A stretch of DNA of 64,000 nucleotides from Acidobacteriota bacterium. GTDB lineage: Bacteria; Acidobacteriota; Blastocatellia; RBC074. Numbering within the stretch: the stretch's first letter is position 1; every line of letters starts with the position of its first letter. The stretch covers positions 124,001 to 188,000 of the forward strand of contig JAFDVI010000004.1 of NCBI GenBank assembly GCA_018269055.1, given 5' to 3'. The position numbers were made by a program, and so were the translations under genes. The notes beneath the pieces are model-generated. The model saw only the letters and a program-made list of their open reading frames with translations, had not been told where the DNA came from and did not search any database. Below are positions 18,158-28,265 of this stretch, in pieces.

Positions 18158-21100
18158 TCAGCGCGAAGCAACCAGGGCTTCAGTGACGATCATGGGAATG
18201 CCGCGTGTTTTTGCTTTTTCCTGTTTGGCTTTCAATTGCTCGATGCGAACTTCGGCTTTGCGGTGTTCATCGCCGCTGAGCAACGTAACTCTCGCTCGTT
18301 CAAATTCAGCGGCTTTCTCGAATTCTCCGATTTGCTCCGAAGCCGAGGAAAGCAGGCCGAGCAGTTCCAACCGCGACCGTTTTTGGCGTTCCGCCGTGCG
18401 CGCCTGTAGCGTCGGAAACTTCACCGGCGACACCGGCAGAATCCTTTCGTCTGCGTTCCCTTGCGATGCGCCGCGCAATCGGTCATCCGTAGCGACCGCT
18501 TTCAAAGCCGCACGAGGCTGGTTCAGCCGCACGAACAGTCGCACAACCTGCCAACGCAAGTCGTCTTCACTGGATAGGAACGGTTTCATCACAGAAGAAT
18601 CCGATAAAGAGATGAGCGTTCCGGTAAATCCGGCCAGCGCGTCACGATCCTGCGCTGCATTTTTCAGCAGCAATGCGCGCAAACATTGCAATTGCCCGCT
18701 CGGCAAATTCGCCGTTTCTTCATTGAGCGACTTTCCTGCTTCGCCTATCTGCCCGTCATTTGCCAGCGACAACGCTGTTAGAGCGGCATACGCTTCCCGA
18801 TCTTTGCCCGCAATTTGTTTGATCAAGGTTTGCCACAAATCGTTGCGTTTGCTGGCGGCTTCCGGCGCGATCCAGATTGCTGTCCAACGAAGCTGCCGTG
18901 TCGCCAACCGGTCGGTGATCAACTGCTCAATCAATTTCAGGGCATCAGCTTCGCGTTTGTTGATGGCCAGTAACCGCGCCAACTCCAGCCGACAATCGGC
19001 ATCATTGGGTGTGAGTTCCAACAACTGTTGTCGGTATTCAATCGCCGTTGTGAAATCGCCAAACTCCGCCGCCGTTTCCGCTGCTAACCGTAGCGCGTTG
19101 AAAGTCGAAAGCTGATCATTCGCCGCGGGCTTTTCAATCCGCGCCTCTTCCACAGCGCGCGCTTTTACCGTAGGCAATGCCGCCAACTCCGCCGCAGCTT
19201 CGCTGCGTTTCGTCGTGGTTGCCAAATCGTTCATCAGCTTGAGCAACTTCAACCCGCCAGCCGTATCGCCTTTGGCAAATTGCATCTTTGCCAACCCAAT
19301 AAACGGGGCTTCGGTCAATTGCTCCATCGCAAGCTGGCGCTCATACGCGGCTGCCAGCAATTCGTCGGATTCCGATTGCCGCTGTTCGCGGCGCAACATG
19401 TCCGTCGCCTGATTCAACCGTTCCAGATTGGGGGGTGAAAGCTTTTCAATTCGCCCGCTCGCTTCGATTCCCGTAAAGTGCTTCAACCCTGTCATCGCTT
19501 GAGCCGTCCGCCCAGCGCGAATTTCCAATCTGAGTTTTGCCAGCCGCAACCAATCCGGCCGCGGAAATCGGATCTTCAAATCTTGTTCGATGCCAGAAAT
19601 CAACGTCGCTGCTTCAGCATTCTTCCTTTCCGCCACCAGATAAACGAGAAAGTCTTTTTGCCAACCCAGGCGCAAACTTTCCCGCATGTTGCCGCGCGTG
19701 CCTCCGGCCTGGTCCAGCGCCTCTTCGATTTCTTCCAGGCTCCAGGTCGGATGCGTCTTGCTTTGATCAACAAAATCGGAATCCGATTCCCAAGCCGAAA
19801 ACCCGCCCGACCGTTGCGCGAGCAATTCGTAAAACGGTGCAAGCCGGTCGTGCGCCACCAAAGATTCGCGCACGATCAATTCGGCCAAATTCGTATCTTT
19901 GGGAATCGCTTCGGCAATTTGTAGAAAGAACCCCGATTTCTCCGCTTCATTCGCCGCACCGTTTTTCGGAAGGCCGAAGGATTCCGCCAAGGAGCGAACG
20001 AGCGGCTTCAGGGGTTCAAACTCTTTCTCAGTGTTTCGGTTGATGGCGGCAAGCCGTTTGATCACCAACGGCTGTAACTTGGCACGCGCTTCTGCTTGAA
20101 GCCCATGTTTGCTGAGTGTCGTCAGGTAAAGCTGGCAATCGTCAATCGCAGGCTTCTCGCCTTCGATGAGTTTGGTCCATTGTTCATCGGCGCGTTGTTT
20201 GTCGCCCAAAGCAAAGTAGGCCGAACCAATGTCCGCACGGATGAATTTCAGTGACGTCGCATTTCCCGCCTGCATTTCAGCGGCAAGCTGCAAATGTTCC
20301 AAAGCTTGTTGCGGCGCTTTTTGTTCCAAATACCAATTGGCCAGCCGGCGCTGTTGCCCGGCGTCATTCGGTTTGTTTTCCAGCAGCGCCGTCAGAAATT
20401 TCGCGCTGCGCGTTTTGGAGTTTTCATTCAACGACAACCACCGCCCATACCCATCAGCCAACCCAAACCAGTCGTCGCCAACCAATTCGCGCGACGAATC
20501 GGGTTTGGCGGAAACCATTTCGCCGATGGTTCGCCATCCGAGCGCAGCCACAAAATAAGCGTCACTGGACCGATCAAAACTGCGTGCCGCCAAACTCAAT
20601 TCCGCTTGCCGCGAGGCTTTCCAGGCCGTGGAAATCGGCGCCGCGTTAATCGCTTCGCGCGCCAACTGCGCTTCATTGTTTCGCAATAAAAAGTTGATGA
20701 GTTGGAAACGATGCGGCGTACTGGCGCTCACAATTTGCCGCAATTCGTCGTGCCCGGCTTGGCCGCGTTCCAATAAAGCCTCGAAGTAGCGTTCCGCCAT
20801 CGCATCTTTACTATTCGTCAAGTTGCCCGTGTGCGATTGAAACTCTGCGCGCAACGTCGCCAACTCTTTTTGGCTGTCGCCCACCAATTGCGCGTACTCG
20901 GCAATCATCGAACGATATTGCCCTGGATTGAGCTTTTGATTTTTCGCCAATTCCTGTTCGGCCATTTCGATGATGCGGCGATATGCGCCGCGTTCGGAAT
21001 AAAAGTTGACCAGCGTCGTCAACCGATCCTGATAAATGGACAGAGCGTTTGTCGTCGCTTTCGGGTCCAACCTGGCCGCCGAATCCTTCCGGGCAATCAA

Positions 21101-24100
21101 AATCCGTTCCGCCAGATCGTTAAAACCGGCGCGATAACAGAGGTTCAACAACATTGCCTGAGTGCCGTCGGCTTCCCCCTTGTTTCCGCCAGCGGAAATC
21201 CATTGCTGTATATCGCGGTGAAGCGCGACCAATTCTTCGCCCGTCGCATACTCGCTGGCGATTCTGCCCAGGCTTTCCGGCATCGAGCGGTCGAAGGTCT
21301 CCAGCAAGCTGCGCGCTTTGCCCGCTAACAGATTGTCACCGCCTGCGGAATCTCGATTGATGCGCTCGCGCACATCCCACAACCGTCGCGCGATTTGATC
21401 CAGCGGCTCTTCATCACGCACCGTGCTGACGTACGCATCCAACTCATAAGCGCGCAGTTCGTGTTTGTAGAAATCGCTGGCAAATGCGTCGAAGGCTTGC
21501 CGGTAGGTTGCAATCGCTTTTGCACGTTGTTCACGAGGTAATGAGGCGGCAGCGGCAAATTGGTCCGCGACGGTTTTCGGCGTTGGCGGAGTTTTTTCGA
21601 CAGGCAGTTTGGCGCGCGCGGCAGCGGCATCTTTTGTTCGACCGGCTTTGTCAAAGGCGCTGGCCAGCAAACGTATATACGCAGGGTCGTCATTTGATTG
21701 CTGGACGCAAAGTTTCAATTCGTCAATCGCCGTGTTGAACTCTTTTGCTCGCATCGCCATTTCCGCCAATTCGCCGTGCAGTTCGATCATCTCCGGCTGG
21801 TTGGCGATGGCTTGCAGCATCTGCGTTTTCGCGTTCGCCCAATCACCTTTCGAGTCATAGAGCCGCGCCAGCACCAGATTCCATCGGTAATTTTTGAACG
21901 CCTCCTGCGAAGCTTTTTTGTAATACGCAATCATTGTGTCGGCTCCGCCATACCGTTTGGCGTATTCGATAGCGGCGTTCAGGTTTTCTTCGTCGTCCGG
22001 GTTGCGGTTGATGATTTCAATGTGTTGTTCAATGGCTGAAGAATAATCGTGCAATTGCGTAAACGCTTCGATCACCTGCTGGCGCAATGCAGCTATGGTT
22101 TGCCGCATTGCCAGATGGTCGTCTTCTGTCTCTTTGACAGCGCGAATGGTTTCTCGATACCGCTGGCGCAGTTCGTCCACTTTCGACTGTTTGACATACA
22201 CTTTCGACAATTCGCGGAATACATCCAGGTTGGCCGGATTTTCTTCATATAGCTTTTCCAGCGTTGCTTCCGCCGCCGCCAGTTGTCCGCGTTCCACCTG
22301 GCGCGCAGCCAATTTGCGGGCGAATACATACCGAAATCGTCCGCGGCTGCGTTGAACAGAGTTGGCCAATAAGCGCATCGCTTGTTGGCGGTTGCCCAGT
22401 CGCCAGTGAAAATCCGCCGCTTCCGAAACCACGCCGTAATTGGTCGGATGGCTGGCGATCAATTGGTTGAGAATGGCCGAAGCCGATTCCTTCTGTCCGC
22501 TGTTGGCGGCGCGTTCGGCCAGTTGCAGTTGGAAGGAAATCTTTTGGCGATCTGTGCGCGCCACAACCGCCCGTCGGCGCAACGCCACCAACTCACCTGC
22601 CGCATCGTCGCGATCACTAAACAGTTCTTGTGCGTCTTCCAAAAATGCAGGCCACTTGCTTCGGGCAACGAATTGTTTGAGCAACGGCGCTGCCTCCGGC
22701 CACTGTTCCAGGTCATTCATCAAATACGCATACCCCAACACAATGCCGTCACGCTGATCGGCATCGCGCGTTCGTGCCAGTTGCACGTTCAGCGCCTGTC
22801 GCAAATGCTGCGGCCCGTCTTTCCTGGTATACATAATTCGCAACCGGGCTTTTGCCTGCAAATAATTTGCGGAATGCACGTGCAGGTCTTTGACGTATTC
22901 GGCCAGCGCTTCGCCGCTTTTGTGCTGCGCTTCCAGCAGCGCCGCAACTTGAAACGCGTACAGTGAATCGTCCTGTTTTTGGCGGCGGATGGCTTTCAAC
23001 ACGCGTAGCGCATCGTCATATTGAAAGTAATCCCAGTAAACCGTCGCCGTTTCCAAAAAGGTTTCTTCATCGCCCGCGCCAAGCTTCAGCAACTTTTCCC
23101 ACTCCCCGCCAGCGCGTTTGATTTCGCCGAGTTCGGCAAAAACTTCTCCGGCTCGCGTGCGGTCTTCGGTTGACGAAGGCAGCGCATCGGCTGAGGCAAG
23201 CTGCAATCGAGCGCATTCTTCCAGCGACTTTTGATCTTTCTGGCCGAAGGAACGGGTGAAACTAATCAGCCGTTCAATAAATTCCGGCGTGTTGGGATAG
23301 AGCCGATTCAGTTCCCTGTAGGCGTCAACGGCTTCTTCAAAATTTGAAAGCCAGGCAGCAGTATCAGCGCGGAACATTTTGTAGACAGGGTTTTCGCGCC
23401 CGCGTGCGGCGACGGAGTATTCGCGCAGTTTGCCATTGCGGGAGAGGTTGGAAAGATACCGTTGGCGAATGTCCGCCGATTCAAAGTAATGCTCCGCCAA
23501 CAACTGTTGCCACTCGTTCCACTGTTTGCGGCCGGCGTAATAATTCAGCAGGCCTTCGATGAAGCGGCGGTTGTGCGGAAAGCGTTCGTGCGCAAGCCGG
23601 TGCAAACTCAGGTAAAGATTCGCATCAAACGTCGTCGCCGATTCGGCAGTGCCCACTTGCACAAATTTGTTCAGATAACCTTCCACCTCGCGGTCGTTCA
23701 TTTCGCCGAGCAGTTCGCGCGAAAATTTTTCAAATTCCGCTTTGCGCCCTTGGCGCAAATACCAACGCGCCAGCCGATCCGTCCATACGTTTGATGGAAA
23801 TCGTTTGATGGCTTCCTGGTAAACGCGCAACTGCTCTTCGGTCAGATTCGTCTGCCCCAACCACTGCAACATCTGTTCGTAAAGCCCTTGCTCGTCCGGA
23901 TATTTTTTTGCTTCAGTTGAATACAGCGCCAGCACATCGGCGGCGCGGTTTTCTTTCATCAACGAAGCGACGTAGCGATCCAACACCAAGGAATATGTAA
24001 TGTCATTCGTTGCCGAGTGTTTGGTTGCCGTCATCGCTACGGTGCGAAACCTGACGGAGTTGTAGTACCGGTAATTGTCTTCTTCCGTGCTGACACTGTC

Positions 24101-25825
24101 GGCGTAGCTGTACCCGTAATTCGTGTTCGGCGGATATGCGGTTGGCGTCGGATGTTGGCTGGTCGGCTCATCGCCGCCGCTTACCTGGACAAGCGGCTCG
24201 CCTTTCTTTCGCTGTTTCCCCAACCGATCCAGCAGCGTTTGGTAAATTTCCCGTTCGCGCTTGTGGTCTTCGCGCAGGATGTAAGCGTCGGCCAATTTCA
24301 GTGCGACTTCGGGAAACTGCGGAGCATCGGTATATCGTTTGTCGAATTCCGCCAGCAGCGCCGTGGCCAAGTCGGTTTCTTTGGCCGACGTGTGCAGCCG
24401 AATCAAATCCAGATACATTTGCGCCAACGCGGGCGAAGTCGGATATTCGCGTTTGAAGGTATTGAATACGCGATAAGCCGAAGATCGGTTGAAATGCGCG
24501 ACAGCAGCCTGTTCGGCCTGATTGAAATTGTATTGAGGACTGGAATCGGCCAGCACCAGCGACAACACGCCGCCTAACATTCCCGGATGCGGATCGCTTT
24601 TCACGACTTCCTGGTAAAACTTCAAATTGCCATCAGTCAGCGCCGTGCGTTGGTCGCCCGCATCCAGCAACAGTTCGAAAATCTGGTACACCACTTTTGC
24701 GCGCAACTCGCTGCCGGGTTGCAGCCCGCCCGACTGGTACAGCGTGTACAAAAACCGCGAAGCCATCTCTGCTTCGTCGTGCATCAGCAACAGTCGCGCG
24801 ACGGTCGCCAACTCCTCCGGTTTCCACTGCAGATGTCGCGCGGCGCGCGCCGCTTCCAACTCAGAGAAAATCTCCGCTGCGCCGTAATCGTTGTACTCGT
24901 AATCGTAATGCAGGTAATGAAACAGTTTGACCGAAAGATCGAAGCTTGCCGGATTTCGGCGAAGCGTCTGTTTCAACTCCTTGCCATAGGCGCGCAACCG
25001 GTCATGTTCGCTCAAAAAGTCGAAGTAAAACTTGCGCGATTCCTCATCCGACCAGAACGGATCGAACGCAGCGACATATACTGCCTCGGCCTCCTTCACA
25101 CGTTTCAACGCGACCAACGCTTCGACTTCATGTTCCAGAAAGAAACGATGCTGGGCGGGAAACGAAGCCTTGTATTGCCGAACGGTTCCTAATGCTTCGG
25201 CGTGATCGCTCTTTTCAACCAGATGCGCGATGAACTGTTTGACGACTTCAAATGCCGACGGATCGGAAGCGATTAAGCGCCGAAAGAATTCCGGCTGCTG
25301 GTATTTCTGCAACCGATGTTTTGCCGCTAGTTCAATCAATTGCTGCAAGTAGATGGCGCGCTGCTCGGCTGGCGCGGCGGCAATTACCTTTTCCAACACG
25401 GCTGCCGCGTCCGCAAAACGCGCTCGGCGCAGGTAAAAATCCGACAGCGTTTCCAACGACGCTGCGCTGTTTTTCTCAAGCTCGACGTAACGCAATATTG
25501 CCTGCTCCGCTGCTTCGGCGTCGTTCAATTTTTCGCTGAGCCTGGCCAGTTCAAGCTGGATTTCCGCATCTTGCGGGTACGATTTGGCGACTTCAATCAG
25601 CCGCGTGCGAGCTTCGGCGGTGGGGAAAGGCACGATGGCTTGCGCCCCAAAAAACTCCGCGCGCGTAAACAGTGCGGCTTCCATCCGCGAGGCTTTCTGA
25701 TCGCGGGATTGATTGGTTCCTGAATTTTCTGCGGCCCGCTGCGGCTTGATGGCGGCGAATGAAATGGCGAAAACGATGAGCGCCAACGCGACGAACCTTC
25801 CCGATTTGAATCTTGATTGTTTCAT
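18158..25825 (-). CDS. Giant secreted TPR alpha-solenoid protein (2555 aa)
   Basis: A single uninterrupted frame of 2555 residues. ATG 25825 has an AGAGAGG site; the open frame continues 16 codons upstream into the previous gene's end and is not needed. A signal peptide (about residues 1-32, FVALALIVFAISFAAI) is followed almost throughout by helical repeats of TPR type (for example ARLSEKLNDAEAAEQAILRY, AVDAYRELNRLYPNTPEFIE, KLAREQ-like charged helices). A Pro/Tyr/Ser-rich loop near residues 570-605 (TAYPPNTNYGYSYADS) interrupts the solenoid. No enzyme domain is visible. Such size is rare for a secreted TPR protein; it should form a very long scaffold outside the cytoplasm. It lies 16 bp after the VIT-VWA gene and 19 bp before the membrane-anchored gene. 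Confidence 0.85.
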   Translation of the reverse strand: MKQSRFKSGRFVALALIVFAISFAAIKPQRAAENSGTNQSRDQKASRMEAALFTRAEFFGAQAIVPFPTAEARTRLIEVAKSYPQDAEIQLELARLSEKLNDAEAAEQAILRYVELEKNSAASLETLSDFYLRRARFADAAAVLEKVIAAAPAEQRAIYLQQLIELAAKHRLQKYQQPEFFRRLIASDPSAFEVVKQFIAHLVEKSDHAEALGTVRQYKASFPAQHRFFLEHEVEALVALKRVKEAEAVYVAAFDPFWSDEESRKFYFDFLSEHDRLRAYGKELKQTLRRNPASFDLSVKLFHYLHYDYEYNDYGAAEIFSELEAARAARHLQWKPEELATVARLLLMHDEAEMASRFLYTLYQSGGLQPGSELRAKVVYQIFELLLDAGDQRTALTDGNLKFYQEVVKSDPHPGMLGGVLSLVLADSSPQYNFNQAEQAAVAHFNRSSAYRVFNTFKREYPTSPALAQMYLDLIRLHTSAKETDLATALLAEFDKRYTDAPQFPEVALKLADAYILREDHKREREIYQTLLDRLGKQRKKGEPLVQVSGGDEPTSQHPTPTAYPPNTNYGYSYADSVSTEEDNYRYYNSVRFRTVAMTATKHSATNDITYSLVLDRYVASLMKENRAADVLALYSTEAKKYPDEQGLYEQMLQWLGQTNLTEEQLRVYQEAIKRFPSNVWTDRLARWYLRQGRKAEFEKFSRELLGEMNDREVEGYLNKFVQVGTAESATTFDANLYLSLHRLAHERFPHNRRFIEGLLNYYAGRKQWNEWQQLLAEHYFESADIRQRYLSNLSRNGKLREYSVAARGRENPVYKMFRADTAAWLSNFEEAVDAYRELNRLYPNTPEFIERLISFTRSFGQKDQKSLEECARLQLASADALPSSTEDRTRAGEVFAELGEIKRAGGEWEKLLKLGAGDEETFLETATVYWDYFQYDDALRVLKAIRRQKQDDSLYAFQVAALLEAQHKSGEALAEYVKDLHVHSANYLQAKARLRIMYTRKDGPQHLRQALNVQLARTRDADQRDGIVLGYAYLMNDLEQWPEAAPLLKQFVARSKWPAFLEDAQELFSDRDDAAGELVALRRRAVVARTDRQKISFQLQLAERAANSGQKESASAILNQLIASHPTNYGVVSEAADFHWRLGNRQQAMRLLANSVQRSRGRFRYVFARKLAARQVERGQLAAAEATLEKLYEENPANLDVFRELSKVYVKQSKVDELRQRYRETIRAVKETEDDHLAMRQTIAALRQQVIEAFTQLHDYSSAIEQHIEIINRNPDDEENLNAAIEYAKRYGGADTMIAYYKKASQEAFKNYRWNLVLARLYDSKGDWANAKTQMLQAIANQPEMIELHGELAEMAMRAKEFNTAIDELKLCVQQSNDDPAYIRLLASAFDKAGRTKDAAAARAKLPVEKTPPTPKTVADQFAAAASLPREQRAKAIATYRQAFDAFASDFYKHELRAYELDAYVSTVRDEEPLDQIARRLWDVRERINRDSAGGDNLLAGKARSLLETFDRSMPESLGRIASEYATGEELVALHRDIQQWISAGGNKGEADGTQAMLLNLCYRAGFNDLAERILIARKDSAARLDPKATTNALSIYQDRLTTLVNFYSERGAYRRIIEMAEQELAKNQKLNPGQYRSMIAEYAQLVGDSQKELATLRAEFQSHTGNLTNSKDAMAERYFEALLERGQAGHDELRQIVSASTPHRFQLINFLLRNNEAQLAREAINAAPISTAWKASRQAELSLAARSFDRSSDAYFVAALGWRTIGEMVSAKPDSSRELVGDDWFGLADGYGRWLSLNENSKTRSAKFLTALLENKPNDAGQQRRLANWYLEQKAPQQALEHLQLAAEMQAGNATSLKFIRADIGSAYFALGDKQRADEQWTKLIEGEKPAIDDCQLYLTTLSKHGLQAEARAKLQPLVIKRLAAINRNTEKEFEPLKPLVRSLAESFGLPKNGAANEAEKSGFFLQIAEAIPKDTNLAELIVRESLVAHDRLAPFYELLAQRSGGFSAWESDSDFVDQSKTHPTWSLEEIEEALDQAGGTRGNMRESLRLGWQKDFLVYLVAERKNAEAATLISGIEQDLKIRFPRPDWLRLAKLRLEIRAGRTAQAMTGLKHFTGIEASGRIEKLSPPNLERLNQATDMLRREQRQSESDELLAAAYERQLAMEQLTEAPFIGLAKMQFAKGDTAGGLKLLKLMNDLATTTKRSEAAAELAALPTVKARAVEEARIEKPAANDQLSTFNALRLAAETAAEFGDFTTAIEYRQQLLELTPNDADCRLELARLLAINKREADALKLIEQLITDRLATRQLRWTAIWIAPEAASKRNDLWQTLIKQIAGKDREAYAALTALSLANDGQIGEAGKSLNEETANLPSGQLQCLRALLLKNAAQDRDALAGFTGTLISLSDSSVMKPFLSSEDDLRWQVVRLFVRLNQPRAALKAVATDDRLRGASQGNADERILPVSPVKFPTLQARTAERQKRSRLELLGLLSSASEQIGEFEKAAEFERARVTLLSGDEHRKAEVRIEQLKAKQEKAKTRGIPMIVTEALVASR

Positions 25826-25841
25826 GTAAACCTCTCTGACC

Positions 25842-28262
25842 TCATCGGCTGATGACCGAAACCATGACATCAACGCTCGATTGGTTGTGCGCGAAATCTT
25901 CGGCAGAAACCGTCAACGCGTATTGCCCCGAAGCCAACCCGGCGGGAACACGCAACCGGCCAATGCTCGCTTTTTCCTTTTCCGACCACACAAGCGGCAC
26001 AGGTTGAGCGCCGTAAAGTTTTGCGACCAATCGTACGGTGTCCTGATCGGCGTTGACCTTGACCTCGACTTCGTCGCCTGCGCGAACGGTTTGCGAATCA
26101 ACGCGCGCAGAAAGCTTCGGCGAATGGCTGTCAATGACGAAGCTTTTCTCTTCCTGATACCCGTTGCCTTGTTTGTCGGTCATCAACAACCGGCAGCGGT
26201 ACGTTCCATCCGGCATCCACGCCGGAGCCAGAAAGCGCGCTTGCCACACGTTTTCATTTGGCAGGAATTTCAGCGGCAAGGTTTCACCGAACGGCAAAAC
26301 GGCAAAGACTTCCTTGATCGAAGCGTCGGTTTTGACGCGGATGACCGGATCGCCGGGTTGAATCACGCGCGGGCGCAACAGCGAACGCGGCGCGGCCAGA
26401 AATGCCGTATAGGGCGTGACGAATTTGTATTTCTGTGACAGGCGAATGATTTCGGCAATGTAATCTTCGCGTTCGCCGTTCAGATTCATTTCGTACAACA
26501 GCGCGTCCACACGAGCCCGCGCCCACAACCGGGGCAGATGTTCATGCGCCGTTTCCAGTTCCGGCAAATTGACTTGGCGAGAAAGGGCGAATGCTTCGTC
26601 ACCGAATTTCCCCTGAACTTTGACTTCGACATTTTGCTGCGGCGTTTTGTATCGTCCGACGAACGCCTGGCTGGCGCCGTCAAAGGTGTGTTGAGATTGC
26701 GAAGGCGATTGCACCGAATACACGTGGGAAAAGTTCTGTGAGTTGGCCGCGACAAACTGCAAGCCGTCAATGCTGGTCGAACCGATGCGCGCAAAGACCA
26801 ATTTCAATTGCGGCGCAATGTCTTCGGTTTCGCGCGCCTGGGTATAGTAGCCTTTGCATTTTTGCGTCAACGTTTCTAATAGGTTGCGATTGGCGTCGCT
26901 GCCAATGCCCAATGCGTACAGTCGAGTTTTTGGTGTTTTGTCAGAATCGTTTGCAGCATCGAAAGCCTGCGCGATGCGTTTGATGCTGACGGTTTTCAGC
27001 GTCGGATTGGCGTCGGTAATCAAAACGATGCTGCGTTCTCCCGACGGAAAGCCGTTGGCAAGTTCGATGGATTGCTGCAATGCCTGATTCACATCCGTGC
27101 CGCCGCCCAGCATGGAGGCTTTGAGGAAGTTCATCGCACGTTCGACGTTGTCGGTTGTGGCTGGCAGCGGCGAAGCCGACAAGGGTGTGAACTCATCGCT
27201 AAACAACGCCAGATTGAAATGATCCTGCGGTTGCAAACTGTGCAGGAAGAAATCCACGGATTCGACCGCGCGTTGCAGCTTTTCGCCGTGCATGGACAGC
27301 GACGTGTCGAGCAGCAATAGGACATTTCGAGGCGAAACGACCCGCTCCCTGCCGGTCGCGGCACTGACTTGCTGATTGAAGATGGCGCGCGCCTCGAAGT
27401 ACCCATCAGGATTTTTAACCGCCAAGGCGGGATCTCGCAGGTCGTATGCCGAAATGCGTTCCGGCGCTCGGTGCGTGATGAAGGACAGTGCGCTTTGATC
27501 AATGTTGATCGTGTATTCCAGCGAAAAATCTTCCTTTAGTTCGATGTTGTTCGCCGTGAATTCATATTGCTGCTCGTTGGCCGATTGCTTGATGGGCGTC
27601 ATTTCGTAAACAGATGACGGAAATCGTAGCGGCGAAATGGGCACATCACTGATGACCGAAACGTTCATATGAAATTCACCGACGCGTTGCGATGAGCCAA
27701 ACGAAGGTTTGAGCGGAAAGCTGAACCGCGAAACCAGGTTTTCGATCGGAAGCATTTCCGTGTATTCCAGTTCAACACGTTTCGTTCCGTACGCCGGAAT
27801 CGGAAACACTTTGGCCGAAAACGCCGACGCGCCGCCGTGTTCGTCGTCCTGTTGCAGCAACCCTGGATCGGTCACCTGCGCTTTGATTTGTTCGTATAAT
27901 TGGTTTGCGCGGCGTTTTTCCAATATCACGCCGGGCAACCGCAAATCGCCATCCCAAACGGCGAAATCAGCGATGGCACCTTGCGTTGGCAATGCGAACA
28001 GGTATTTGCCTTCCAGCGCCTGCCCCGTATGGTTGTCGAAAATTTGCAGCACGCGGATGTGCGCGTGCTGGTTGTCTATTTCCACGTCCACCTTCATCAC
28101 CGGCAGCGACAGGATGGAATCGTCCGGAGAATTTTTGGTTGACGGAATCAGCACGCCCGATTGCGCATGGCTGCGAACGGTTGGCAGGCTGAGCGCGGCG
28201 ACAAGTATCAAGCCAAGCACAGCGCAAAAGGTCGTAAAGTTTATTCGTGGGGTGTGAGTCAT
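25842..28262 (-). CDS. Secreted VIT and VWA domain protein
   Basis: An 806-residue protein with a signal peptide (residues 1-34, ending RSHAQ). The VIT (inter-alpha-trypsin inhibitor) domain spans about 40-170 (DNQHAHIRVLQIFDNHTGQ, EKRRANQLYEQIKAQ). The VWA domain about 315-490 keeps a complete metal-ion-dependent adhesion site: DTSLS (DxSxS), the Thr in GGGTDV, and the Asp in ITDANP. A C-terminal Ig-like part (about 640-806) ends in short beta segments. VIT-VWA proteins bind protein ligands through the metal site. ATG 28262 follows GGGAG. It is the second gene of a four-gene operon, 3 bp after the propeller gene and 16 bp before the giant TPR gene. Confidence 0.88.
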   Translation of the reverse strand: MTHTPRINFTTFCAVLGLILVAALSLPTVRSHAQSGVLIPSTKNSPDDSILSLPVMKVDVEIDNQHAHIRVLQIFDNHTGQALEGKYLFALPTQGAIADFAVWDGDLRLPGVILEKRRANQLYEQIKAQVTDPGLLQQDDEHGGASAFSAKVFPIPAYGTKRVELEYTEMLPIENLVSRFSFPLKPSFGSSQRVGEFHMNVSVISDVPISPLRFPSSVYEMTPIKQSANEQQYEFTANNIELKEDFSLEYTINIDQSALSFITHRAPERISAYDLRDPALAVKNPDGYFEARAIFNQQVSAATGRERVVSPRNVLLLLDTSLSMHGEKLQRAVESVDFFLHSLQPQDHFNLALFSDEFTPLSASPLPATTDNVERAMNFLKASMLGGGTDVNQALQQSIELANGFPSGERSIVLITDANPTLKTVSIKRIAQAFDAANDSDKTPKTRLYALGIGSDANRNLLETLTQKCKGYYTQARETEDIAPQLKLVFARIGSTSIDGLQFVAANSQNFSHVYSVQSPSQSQHTFDGASQAFVGRYKTPQQNVEVKVQGKFGDEAFALSRQVNLPELETAHEHLPRLWARARVDALLYEMNLNGEREDYIAEIIRLSQKYKFVTPYTAFLAAPRSLLRPRVIQPGDPVIRVKTDASIKEVFAVLPFGETLPLKFLPNENVWQARFLAPAWMPDGTYRCRLLMTDKQGNGYQEEKSFVIDSHSPKLSARVDSQTVRAGDEVEVKVNADQDTVRLVAKLYGAQPVPLVWSEKEKASIGRLRVPAGLASGQYALTVSAEDFAHNQSSVDVMVSVISR

Positions 28263-28265
28263 TGT

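Noticed and set aside
18129..19115. 328-codon plus-strand frame
   Set aside because: Antisense to the giant TPR gene, no ribosome site, low-complexity Ser/Arg sequence typical of a shadow.
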